Assembly (NCBI GenBank): GCA_029717555.1
Contig: JAMDHS010000030.1
Span: 161,145-225,144 of the forward strand
Origin: Peribolospora baueri
Lineage: Eukaryota > Basidiomycota > Peribolosporomycetes > Peribolosporales > Peribolosporaceae
Reading direction: 5' to 3'
DNA length: 64,000 nucleotides
Shown: positions 23,744 to 34,300 of the stretch, one piece after another
How positions within the stretch are numbered: the first letter of the stretch is position 1
Layout of the letters: each line of letters starts with the position of its first letter
Position numbers and translations under genes: made by a program
The notes under the pieces: generated by a model
The model's database searches: none
What the model was told of the DNA's origin: nothing
The model's input: only the letters and a program-made list of their open reading frames with translations

Positions 23744-26731
23744 ATGTCCGTTCCGAGGCAGGTCTACCCCTCCATGACGCCCTCTTCTTTCGGAGACGAG
23801 ACGAGGAGAGGGCCGACGGGCGAGTATGCAAGTAGGCCATTCGATCGCGAGCGAGAGCACGCCGGTCCGGAGTACCAGATGGACACGAGGAGAGGGCCCT
23901 TGGGCGTGTATAGAACAGGCCCTCTCGATGCAGGGGGCCAACAGATGACCCCAGAGCCCTTCGACGTAAGGAGTGGACCGATGGACGAGTATGGAAGAAG
24001 AGCTCGACTCGATGGAGGCGAACAAGAGACGGCGCTCGAGTACCTTCATCCCTATGGAGACGACGACGTGCCCGGCCCGAGTCGGTGAGTCCACCCCCCA
24101 TCCTCCCTTCGTTCACCATCCGACGACGGCCTTGCCTGGCGTTGCGGCCGATGGAGGTATTTGGGGCGCCGGATCGGGCGAGACGGACTCGTACGGCGGT
24201 CAACGTCGAGCGGAGAGACACTCGAATCGACTCGACGCTCGTCGTGCAGCTCGTCGTGTCGGTGGTGTTGGCGGCCGCCGTGTACGCCTCGCTCGCCACA
24301 CCCATCGTTTGTTCAAGCTCTCCGCCGGCCGATGACCCTGACTCTTCTTCCCTTCTGTCCTCCCTCCTCCACCTCCTCCATCCGCATTCCTGCCCCCGCT
24401 CGATCAACCCTGTTCCTTTCCCGCCCCTCCATCCTTCGTGCCTGCCATCTAACCCTGTTGCGCTGCGCGTCGTGCTCGTCACCCCATCGCCGTCTCCAGT
24501 CGTCCATATGTCGCTTTCTCACATTCCGGCGACGACGTCGACGTCGACGGGTCTCGAAGCACGTCGCGCCTCCACCTCGCCGAGTATCCGGACAACGAGA
24601 GGTCTCTCTACGCCGATGACCGAGGCAAGAGCACCGCTTCCTTGGCCCCAGATTGGACTCGTCACCGGTCGCAACAACACCTGGATCCGTTGGTGAACGA
24701 ACGAGCGTCGAGCGCACAAGGATACTACGACATCATCACCTATTACGCACGGCCCAGCCTGAGCACGTCGAGCCTTCACGACATCGACGGCTCGTCCGTC
24801 ATGGATGATTTCGGCGGGACGACGGACCTCGCGGACAGGAGGAACTCGGCCTTCTCCTTCTCCGCTGAGACCGCTCACGAAGGCGACGCGCCTTCGCGGT
24901 TATTTTCCCACAGCAGACAATCGAGTGCCAACGAACTCCTCCTACCCCGCAGGCCCCATCCCCTCTCCCGCACACCGTCCCCCCCTCGAGGACGACCGCT
25001 CCCCGCCCTGCAGGCCGAGGCCGGACCCAGCACTTCCACTGTCGCCATGGACGCCAGGTCGCGAGACCCCAGTGCCGCCCCGACTGCGACTTCCTCTGAT
25101 CTCACCGGCGCAACTGCCTTTTCCATGCCCTCCTTCGGCCCTCCGGCGACGGACCAGTCACAAGATCCGTCCTCCTTCGCCTCCAGCATCGCCGCGCTCC
25201 GCCCCGACAAACTGCCAACCTCCTCCTTGTCCACGTTTTACCTCCCCGGCAAGTTCACCGGCCCTCACGCCGTGGGAGAGCGCCGTCATCGGGGATTGTT
25301 CGGAGATGAGTCGCTCAAGAACGCTGACGCGGCCGAGAGGTCGGCCGCGGTGCTCGGTGTGGGCGCCGGGCTCACCAAGCGAGCTGCGGGACGCCGGGCG
25401 TGGATGCGAGGGGGAGAGGACGGCCGTGTGGCCGGCAACGATCCGCGACTCGGTGCCGGAAACTACGAGGACGACGACGGCGTCGATCCATTCCGCGATG
25501 GCGACGGCACGTTGAAGGGCTTCGGCGACGCCGATCCTTCCGGGAAGAGCAGGCTCGGCGGCGGTGGCGGCGGCGGAGCAACGTGGGGAACGACGCTGTC
25601 GCTTCTGTTCGGCAGGCGAGGAGCCAACGGGGAGCGACTACGCTGGAACAGGTTCAAGTGGGCCATCGTCACCGCCAACGCTATCCTCACCGCCTACTCT
25701 GCCACGGGACTCGTGGCCTGTGCGTGCGTCTACCTGGACGTCTGGACGCACAGCGAGGTCGCCCGCGCTGGAAACAGCCTGGAGCTCGCGCTGGGCACGG
25801 TGGCCATGGCGGTCGCGCTGGCGACGTCGCTCGTCGGTTGGGCCGGCGCTTTGCTCAACAACCGCGCCTTCCTCTCCGTCTTCGCCCTTGCCCTCTGGCC
25901 CTCCCTCGCCCTCCTCGTCGCGCCCGGCTACATCGCCTACAAGAAACGCACGTTCGACCTCGAGGGAAAGACGGACCAGCAGTGGTCCAAGTCGTTCACC
26001 TCGGCCGATCGGCTCACCATTCAGAACGCCCTGTCTTGTTGCGGCTACTTCTCGCCCTTTGTCGAGGCCGTCGCCTCGAATCAGTGCGTCCACCTCGTCC
26101 TTGCGCCTTTTCTCTCGTTGATCCCCGCTGACAACCTCCTTCTCACCTCCTCTCGTCCGTCCTTTGTCTGCTCATTGCTCCTTCGGTTGCCAGATGCTAC
26201 GCCCGCTCCCTCCTGCCCGGGTGCAAGGGCAAATTCTTCCGCTTCCAAAAGGCGGCCCTCAGGCGCATCTACCTCGCCTCCTTCTGTTGCGTGCCCGCCA
26301 ACCTGTTCGCCATCGTCATCAGTGTGCTGTGCAGCAACCACATCACGTACCGCTTTGGCAAGGGCGTCATGCCACCCCAGTACTGGCTCGACGCGAGGAC
26401 TGCGGCAACGTTGAACAGTCCGTACGCCGACCACCTGCTCTCCCACTCTCCGCTACCGTCCTCTTCACCCTACGCGCACGCCCCTTCCTCGCCAATGACC
26501 GCCGTCGGTCTCACCCCCGTCAAAGATCACAATCGCAATCACAATCACAATCACAATCACAATCACAATCACAATCGCAATCACATTCCAGCACCCGCCT
26601 CTGCGTCATGGCGCTGGGCGGACAGACCGAGCGCCGAGACGGTCACGGCGCTCGACGCTCACTCCGCCGCCGCCGCCGAGGTTCGAAATAGGGCCGCGGC
26701 GGCGCCTACGGAGAGGGGTAGGGGTGTATGA
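23744..26731 (+). CDS. Tetraspanin of the basidiomycete Tsp2-like type with long disordered N-terminus
   Basis: The ATG at 23744 (MSVPRQVYPSM) was chosen because upstream in-frame sequence is low-complexity leader. A first intron starts at 24087; its exact end near 24500 is unclear, and the 24160-24330 stretch could hold another exon. The main exon (to 26083) encodes over 300 disordered residues, then three helices (WAIVTANAILTAYSATGLV; LALGTVAMAVALATSLVGW; VFALALWPSLALLVAPGYIAY) and the large loop with the diagnostic CCG motif (LSCCGYFSPF). The splice at 26083/26195 falls inside that loop. The last exon adds the loop's later Cys residues (SLLPGC), the fourth helix (YLASFCCVPANLFAIVISV) and a tail with an Asn-His repeat. 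Tetraspanins organise membrane microdomains; in basidiomycetes Tsp2 has been linked to morphogenesis and virulence, as general knowledge. Confidence 0.82.
26528..26585 (+). repeat. Hexanucleotide (CACAAT)n repeat coding an Asn-His tract
   Basis: About nine CACAAT/CGCAAT hexamers in the last exon of the tetraspanin gene, read as alternating Asn-His. The neighbouring frame would read Ser-Gln repeats. Confidence 0.85.
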
Positions 26732-26983
26732 CCGCTCCAGGTTCTCGCTCTGTCACCCTAACCTTTTCTTGATTATGGCCGGGTGGACAGGAGGGTGGGC
26801 TGGGGCTACCCACTATGGTCATCACAACCATGTACATGTACGACACGTCCTTAATAATCGCATGGAGGATCATAGTAGTAGATCAACCCGCATCCCCTCA
26901 GGATGGCCAACTCGGATGATTATCCACTCCAACCCTAATCCACACTCTCAGGCTTGGGCCAGCACGCGCACAATCAGATTAGA

Positions 26984-29155
26984 TCAACTATTCATGTACG
27001 CCAAAAGACCCATAAACTCCCTCTTCTCCTGCCTCATCCTCCTCTCCCTCTCCCTCCTCTTCTCTCCCATCAACCTCTCGTCCCGAACCCGCTCGCGCTC
27101 CCTTCTCCTCTCCGTTTCCGACAGCTCCAAACGCGACCGTCCCGACTCGGTCGTGCGCGCCAGGCCGCTGACCTTGCTTTTACCCTTACCCTTGCCCTTG
27201 CCCTTGCCCTCGCTGCCGCTGCCGGCTTCGGGATTGCCCTCGTTCGCTGACGAGGATTTCGGACGCGGACGGGAATGGCCCAGGCCATATCGGTCGTTCT
27301 TGACTCGGACCGACACCGGGACGAGTCGAGGTGGGGAGCGCGAGCGAGACCGTGTTGGGGTGGGATGTCTACCTTCGTCTTCCTCCCTTCCATGGGCCGA
27401 TCTGGCCCCTTCGTCTCCACAACCCGCCAGTGTAGGCGGTGTTCCTCCGCACAGCTTGTCACGACGCGGACAAGGCCCTTCTGGCTCCGGCTCTTCCTCT
27501 TCTCGTCGGCTGACGCTACTTGAAGCCAGCGTCACGTTCTTACGCCACAGCCGTCTCGCTCCTAGCCCGACGTGCCTTTGTCCACCGTTGTCGTCGTCGC
27601 CGGGCTCGGAATCAATAGTGAGATCCACCACCTCTGTGGCTTCTCCTCTAGTGGCGACGGCGACGGCGCTGGCGTCGTCCGGACGAATGTCCGACATGTG
27701 CTGATTCTCAGAAGCCACTTCTCGTCCCCCCCCCGCTCTCCCATCTCCCCCTCCTCCGTCAACGACTTCGACCGAGTCAGAATGCGAATCGTAGCTGATC
27801 CCCTTCCACTCGTCCGCGTAGTCCACCTCCTCGTCCGAGTCCTCCACCTCCGTCTCGCCTTTCTCTCCCTCCTGTCCTTTGCCCGTCGCTGAGCTGCGTG
27901 TAGAAGGCGAGCCGACGGAACTGTGGGCAGACGTGCCGAGCCCCATCCCTTTCACCCATCCCATCCGTGCCAATAGCCCGTAGCCCCTGTTTTCCGGCCC
28001 GAGGGCGCGGAATCGCAGCTCGTCCGTCTCTCTATCTTCTGCATCCTCATCCGACTCCTTTCGTCGCTTCCGTGGTAGATGCTGCTTCTCTCGTTCTAAT
28101 GGATCTTTTGCTGGAGGGGGGCTGGACGGTGCCGTCTGAGGCGGTGGCCGCGAAGTAGAAGGGGCAGCTGCGGACCTTGAAGGTCGGGGTGAGACGGGAG
28201 CAGATGCAGACATGGTTCTGTCGTCGGCGGCGAGACGGTGGACCATAGAGCGGTTGTGCTCGCGGAGGGTGACAGGCGTGACAGGGTACGGCAGGACGAG
28301 ACCGCAGACTTCACAAGTGGTTCTTTCTGATGGCGCGGACGTGGACGCAGGTCGGCTTGCAGGCACCGCGGCCAGTTCGGAAGAGGAGTCGGCTGGAGAG
28401 GAAGGTTGCTTGGCTGATATGGCTCGAGAAATGAACCAGTCGTTGGCACGCTCCCTTTCCTTGCCTTTATCCTTCCTCCTGCGCTCCTCCTCCCTCAGCG
28501 TACGGGATTTGTTCGTCCTTTCGAAAGACCTTCCAACTACCTTCACCTTGGCCTGCTCCCGACCTGGCTCTTCCCCTCCTACACCGATCGAGGACTGAAT
28601 GTTCTCGGTGAGATACGGCCCTGCGGGGCCGAATGGCAAATAGACAGGGAGTCTCGCCTCGGAAGCAGGCTTGACAGCGGACCGGCCTTCAGGCTTGAGT
28701 CCGAAGAGCGCGTTCACAGACGTGGATGCACTTGCACGATCGAGAGTCGACGAGGACGCCGACGCAGAGTTGGAAGCGGAAACGTCTAGGTCTGCGTAGA
28801 GGGGGCGGAGCGAAGCTCGTGGCGGGGGTGGGTGCAATTCGGTTGTTTGCGTGGCAGCTTCCTGCGTCTGGAGCGCTGTGGTCGTCATGGACGGAGTATC
28901 ATTGTCCCTGCGGGGCAGCGTCGGCGACTCTCCGTTCTCCAACATCGCCTCAGTACCTTCCTCCTCTTCCATTCTACCCTTCTCCTTGACAAAGAGGATG
29001 CCCCACTTTCCCTTTCCACGCCTTGAGTCGGCGTGTTTCTTGCCCTCGATGTACCACTCCCGCTCGACGTCCATCTCCTCGTCGAAGGAGAGCCGGAGCG
29101 GTGGCGGGGTGGGCGGTCGGTCGGACGCGCGTATATGAAAGGATGGAAGCTCCAT
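26984..29155 (-). CDS. G-patch / zinc-finger protein (GPANK1-like), intronless
   Basis: A single open frame of 723 residues from the ATG at 29155 (MELPSFHIRASD) to TGA at 26984. A possible C2H2-type finger lies near residue 280 (CEVCGLVLP...H.....VHR). Near residue 390 is the first half of a G-patch (NRGYGLLARMGWVKGMGLG). About 200 residues later, near 617, comes what looks like the second half (PVSVRVKNDRYGLG), so the domain appears split by a charged disordered insert containing VVDLTI. The C-terminus is a basic Lys/Gly and Arg/Glu-rich helix ending LLAYMNS. G-patch proteins activate DEAH helicases in splicing or ribosome assembly; the GPANK1-type order of finger plus G-patch is my closest match. 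Lack of introns is unusual among its neighbours. It diverges from PUP2 over 354 bp. Confidence 0.82.
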   Translation of the reverse strand: MELPSFHIRASDRPPTPPPLRLSFDEEMDVEREWYIEGKKHADSRRGKGKWGILFVKEKGRMEEEEGTEAMLENGESPTLPRRDNDTPSMTTTALQTQEAATQTTELHPPPPRASLRPLYADLDVSASNSASASSSTLDRASASTSVNALFGLKPEGRSAVKPASEARLPVYLPFGPAGPYLTENIQSSIGVGGEEPGREQAKVKVVGRSFERTNKSRTLREEERRRKDKGKERERANDWFISRAISAKQPSSPADSSSELAAVPASRPASTSAPSERTTCEVCGLVLPYPVTPVTLREHNRSMVHRLAADDRTMSASAPVSPRPSRSAAAPSTSRPPPQTAPSSPPPAKDPLEREKQHLPRKRRKESDEDAEDRETDELRFRALGPENRGYGLLARMGWVKGMGLGTSAHSSVGSPSTRSSATGKGQEGEKGETEVEDSDEEVDYADEWKGISYDSHSDSVEVVDGGGGDGRAGGGREVASENQHMSDIRPDDASAVAVATRGEATEVVDLTIDSEPGDDDNGGQRHVGLGARRLWRKNVTLASSSVSRREEEEPEPEGPCPRRDKLCGGTPPTLAGCGDEGARSAHGREEDEGRHPTPTRSRSRSPPRLVPVSVRVKNDRYGLGHSRPRPKSSSANEGNPEAGSGSEGKGKGKGKGKSKVSGLARTTESGRSRLELSETERRRERERVRDERLMGEKRRERERRMRQEKREFMGLLAYMNS
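27176..27212 (-). repeat. Hexamer repeat coding Gly-Lys dipeptides
   Basis: CCCTTG/CCCTTA hexamers encode an alternating Lys-Gly tract in the basic tail of the G-patch protein. Confidence 0.7.
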
Positions 29156-29509
29156 GATTTACGGATTGCATGGATGGCCCCGAAGGAGAGAAAGGAAGAT
29201 GGTGGCCTATGTGGGTGGCCCCGTCGCCACAGTCGAGATGTCAGGTTGATCGGTGAATGGGTTTCCAACCCGAAGGTGATCGCCGGGCAAGTAGTTGGAG
29301 CACGTGAGGGCGTGAGAAGAGGTTGCTGCGGCGGGCTGACGCGGCGAAGTGATCGGCCGTGCGTGGCTTGCGTGAAGGTGAGCAGCAACGACGAGACTTG
29401 GATCTGGCGGTGTGCCCATCCCCTTCCTTCTTTCCTCATTGCGTGACCCGTCTTCTACATCTCCCACTATTCTCGCTCTCTTCAATACTGGTGAAACGCA
29501 TTAGACGCA
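29156..29509. promoter_or_regulatory. Divergent promoter region G-patch gene / PUP2
   Basis: A 354-bp gap between outward-facing ATG codons. I looked for the yeast proteasome element GGTGGCAAA on both strands and did not see it. Confidence 0.5.
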
Positions 29510-31008
29510 ATGTTCCTCACTCGTTCGGAGTATGGTGAGTTTGTGGGCAAGCAAGAGCCGAACGTCTAGATACCTTCGACTGGTCTCTTGAGTCCATCTG
29601 GAGAAGTTTTCTTTCTTTTAAGTGGGAAAATGATGAGATGCTCTTCCGAATCAGATGATATTTTGGGCTTACCAGATCTGGCTTGCATTTGCAGACCGCG
29701 GTGTCAACACCTTCTCTCCTGAGGGCCGTCTCTTCCAAGGTGAGCAAAAGGGCGCGCGAGAGCACGGTCGCCTAATGCACATTTCTCACGCATACTGCCC
29801 CGTTGCCAGTCGAGTATGCCATCGAAGCCATCAAGGTGAGCATAAATGTTCCCTGTTTTCATCGAATACTTTACACTGACTAGCTAAATCCTTTTCTTTC
29901 CATTTACCTTGCTTGGACAGCTTGGCTCCACTACCATCGGTATCTGCACCTCCGAAGGCGTAGTGTTAGGAGTGGAGAAGCGCATTCAGAGCAAACTCCT
30001 AGAGGCGAGCAGCGTAGAGAAGATTATGGAGATTGATCGTCATGTCGGCTGTGCCATGTCCGGACTGACGGCCGACGCGAGGACCATGGTCGAGCATGCT
30101 AGGGTCACTAGCCAGGTGAGAGGGTTACGCCTTTCGAGGATCACTTCGGAGCTGTCGGCAGGATGTTGCTCGCCCCACTTGTGGGGCTCTGCTGGCATGA
30201 TGAAAGATGCAGGCGTGCAATTAATGTTTTCTTTGGTTCCCCCTCTAGAGCCATAACTTTACCTATGACGAGCCGATCACGGTCGAATCGATTACGCAGG
30301 CCGTGGGGGACTTGGCTTTGCGATTCGGAGAGAGTACGGCGGACGACGAGGCCCTCATGGTCAGTCGGCCGGTTGGATGAGGGCCGTTTCGTGAGCTTGT
30401 CAACTGTTTCGGAGCGCGCTGATGCCCTGCTTTGGTGTCCATATATCAGTCCCGACCATTCGGCGTTGCTCTCCTGATCGCAGGTGTGGACGAAAAGGGT
30501 CCTCAACTGTGAGTCCGATCATATACACCGCGACCTTTTCGTTCGCTCGTTAGCGCCATTGGCTTGTTCTGACGGACCATGATTTCGACCGCATCTAGCT
30601 ACCACGCGGACCCGTCAGGGACGTTCGTGCGATGGGACGCAAAAGCGATCGGCTCAGGAAGCGAAGGCGCGCAGAGCGAGTTGCAGGACAAATACCACAA
30701 GGTCAGCTTATATATCGGAACAATGACATTTTTTACTCTATGCCGTCAAAGCACTTTACTGATGCGGTACCTTTCCCAACGTCTTCTTGACCTCTCCCGC
30801 CTTTCAGTCGATGACTCTTGATGAAGCACAGCTGTTGTGCCTGCGGGTGCTCAAGCAAGTCATGGAGGAGAAGCTGGACGAGCACAATGTCCAACTTGCC
30901 CTTGTCACGCCAGGTCCGGGTGGGAAGATCCCCACGGGTCAGGGTTTGGACACAGGGTTCAGGATCCTCAAAGACGAGGACGTCAAGGCTCTGGTGGAGC
31001 GGATGTAG
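29510..31008 (+). CDS. PUP2: 20S proteasome subunit alpha5
   Basis: A structural alpha-ring subunit of the 20S core. Eight exons: 29510-29534, 29695-29739, 29810-29835, 29921-30115, 30249-30359, 30450-30508, 30599-30701 and 30808-31008, giving 254 residues, close to yeast Pup2 and human PSMA5. The N-terminus [20 protein letters not shown] plus [14 protein letters not shown] is the alpha-subunit signature specific to alpha5. Other landmarks are [38 protein letters not shown] and [10 protein letters not shown]. As an alpha subunit it lacks a catalytic Thr. Three introns use GTCAGT/GTCAGC donors and the rest GTGAG. All splice joins keep frame. It faces the G-patch gene head to head and converges on the Cdc11/Nud1 gene. 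Confidence 0.97.
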
Positions 31009-31319
31009 ATAGGTTGGTTATCGAATGAGCGTCTCGGACGCTAGGCAGGGCAAAACCTCGATCCTCCGGTCCCTTTAATTTCGCTCGTGAGGCGGAACGG
31101 ACCGATGAGCGAATACTGTGGTTGCAAGCAGACAGGGAAAGTTGGTCGCATAAGGAAATGCGTTGCGAGATAGTACAAGATGCGGAGATCAAATTTGAGA
31201 GGGGGAAGGCGTGGGTGGCAGGGTATGGGGAAAGCGGTGGCGAGAGTGTCCTAGGACAAAGCTTTAAAACGGGCGAGAGCAAGAACAGATCATATGCACA
31301 ACGGGACTCGTCGCGAGAC
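31009..31319. other. Convergent gap PUP2 / CDC11-like
   Basis: 311 bp of shared 3' flank. No feature recognised. Confidence 0.5.
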
Positions 31320-34300
31320 TCATGAGGAGTGAGCGGTGCCACGTCCAGCATCACCGTCGCCACCGCTACCTCTGAGTACCTTCTTGACAAATCCTTCAGT
31401 CTCTTCCGCCTCTTCGACGGTAACCTCCAGCCCGTCGAGCCAAAGCACTGCGGGACAGGCCATGATTAGAAGGCCGCGATGAAGGAGCCTTTTTCGGAGG
31501 AAAGAGGGAGGGAGAGTGTTGCGGAAACGCTTCTCGGCCACAAGGAAGAGCGAGGCAGCGTCGGATCCGGCAGGTGGGTCGTCCTTCCCGTATCCCTTTC
31601 GTCGGGCTTCCTCGTATTCGCGGAGAGGGTTTGTAACGTCGTCTGAAATCGGGATCGGGCCAGATGAAGGGTCGGAGCGGTGCTGAGAAGGGTTGAAAAC
31701 GGCAGGGTCCGGCACAGGAACCTTGATCGCGTTGCTTTGATGAGCCGACTTGAACCGCGTGTCTGCCCCGCTCCGGGCCGCCGTCGCAGTGGAGAGCACG
31801 ACAGGCGGGTAAAAGCCGAGCGTGCAAGGATTCATCCTGGCGGTCGACGGCGGGGAGGTCAGTTTGTGGTACGGCGATCGATCTTGTCAGCTTCTCTCGC
31901 ATGCTCACCTGATGTCCAGCACCTCGAGCTCGCGCAAGTTCCTGAGAGCCCGCGCAACAGTGTTGCTGCCTTTCAACCTGCACCCTACTGCACTGAACCG
32001 TCGCAACCTAGACAGCTCGGAGAGGCGCGGTAAGGTCGAGAACAAGTTGTAGTCCAAGTTGAGTGAGCGAATGTTGGGCACTACTTCGTGGAGATCGTCA
32101 GGTAGGCGCGTGAGCTGACAGGCGGCAAGTTCGAGGTAGGTGAGATTTAGCAGTCGCTCGGTCGTAAAGGGGAATCCGACGAGGAAATGATTGCCTGTCA
32201 GGTACAGCCGCTTCGTGTCGCGCAACTCGAGATCTTGCCAAGGACTGAAAAATGGTGGAATAAATTCAGAGACCACCCGAGGCGAGCATGCAGCCGGGCA
32301 GCGAAACGACTCACATTTGGCCTCCGACTTGCTCTCTGACGCTAAAGTCCTCCAACTTCGGCAACTTGTCCAAGTTTCGAACCTCGGACAGAGAGCAGCC
32401 ATCAGCGTAGAACACCCGGAGGTTCGGGAAGGGTCGGCAGTCCATTCGCTCCAGCTTTGGATTGTCGCTGATTTTAAGCACCCGTAAGCGATGCATGGTC
32501 GCCGTGACTCGCAGAGCGGTCAAGTGGTTATGATCTAGAGAAAGCGAATAATCGGCGTCAGAGTCACAGAGGGATTGCGGAGAGATAGAATCTTTGTCAC
32601 TTACTCAAATTCAACCAAGCTAGGGATCGCAACTTCTCGAGCCCTTTTACGCTGTCAATCTGATTGTGACCAAGGTGCAGGGCCTCCAGCCGAGGCCATT
32701 CGACGAGAGCCATGTCGATTTGTCCGATGCAGTTGCCGCGAAGGCTCAGCTTAACCAGCTCATCAAGCTTCACTATGCCGTCAATATCGGTAATTCTGTT
32801 ATTGTCAGCCTTGAGGTCTCGCAGTCGACGCAGACAGGCCAGCTCTAAAATTCGAATTGCATTGATCAGCTCATCCGTCCACGGTCAGCTGCCGACCTGA
32901 CCTGCTACTCACGCTGCAAAGAATCAATGTGATTGCCGCTGATGTCCAATTCCTCGATATTAAGCAAGTGGTGGAAAGAGGTCACACTGGTGAGCCGGTT
33001 GGAAGCGACGAATAATCTTCGCACGCCGTCCGGAACCCCTGTGACGTAGCTGATAACGTTATCGTGTCTGTAATGGGACACAAACGGAAAGGAAAACGTA
33101 AAGACGAGCACCAGTTCACGGCTGAAGACAACGTCTCCAACTCACGCCTTCAACTCTTGCAAGCTGGGGAGGAACTCCTTCAGCTTGATCAAGCTCTCCA
33201 CGCCCTTTCCGCTGAGATCGATGCTCTTCAAGCCCTCCCAATCAGGCTCCCAAGGCACGATGTCGGTGATGATCTCGAGCAACCGATCATGACTGACGCC
33301 AAAGCTGCAATCCGTCAGGAAGGTGGCGTTCGGGTCGGCCTTGCTTTGAATGGAAGCGCGGCTTTGCGACCGCGGAACGAGGACCCTTCCGCCTCCGCTG
33401 TTCAAGCTCGCATTCGCTCGGGCTTGGGAGAGAGAGAAGGGAAGCGAGCGCGACGAACTGTTCTTTGACGGCGTCTCGTTGTCGTCCAAAGCTGCCGAGG
33501 CCAAGAAAAAAAAAACGATCAGGACTTTGCGCCCTTCTGCGCGACTGCGCGATGAGAAGATCTTCGGGTCGACTCACTAAGATCGCCCAGGGCGTCTAGA
33601 GCGTTCATAATACCCTTGGTCCGAAGGCTGACCGCGCTCCCCTCAGCATGGTTCATGAACGTCCGCTCTTCCACTTCCTCGCTCGTGTCCGCCGCCCCAT
33701 CGTCTTCGACGATGTCCAAGCTGACCATCTTCCCATCAAGCCTGCCATCGCTGAAGCTGACGCTCCGAGGCTCTCTCAAATTGGGTCCCTTCAGCGGCGT
33801 ACGAAACGAGCTCGAGCCAACGTTGCTTTCCTCGGATCGTGCGAAAAGTTTGCCGTTCGTTTTGGTTATCGAAGGAGAGGCCTTGAGTGCGGATACAGGG
33901 GTAACCTTAGGACGCTGCAAAGGCAGGGGGCCTTTTCCGAGCGCGGCTGGACTAACCGCGGCGCCGTCACCGTCACGCATCGACGGACTTTTGGATGACT
34001 CGCGTTGGGCGACAACGGCCGAAGTCAGCTTAGTGCTCGCCAAACGCCGGGTGCCGTCATTCGGCCGTTCCATTTTTTCGACCAAGATCTGCTGAGCCTT
34101 GTCGGAAGAGACTTTGTCCACAGAGAGCAGGGCGGCCTTCACGCCAGTTTCGGTGAGCGGCTGAACCTTGCTTTGTCGATGTCTCGACGCTGCAGGCCGG
34201 TCGCGTCCGTATCTCTCCGCGTCGACGTCGCCGTCGCTGTGGTCAGCGCCTTTACCGCGGTTGGAGATATAGTCTGCGTCGCCCACGGCGCCATCCTCCT

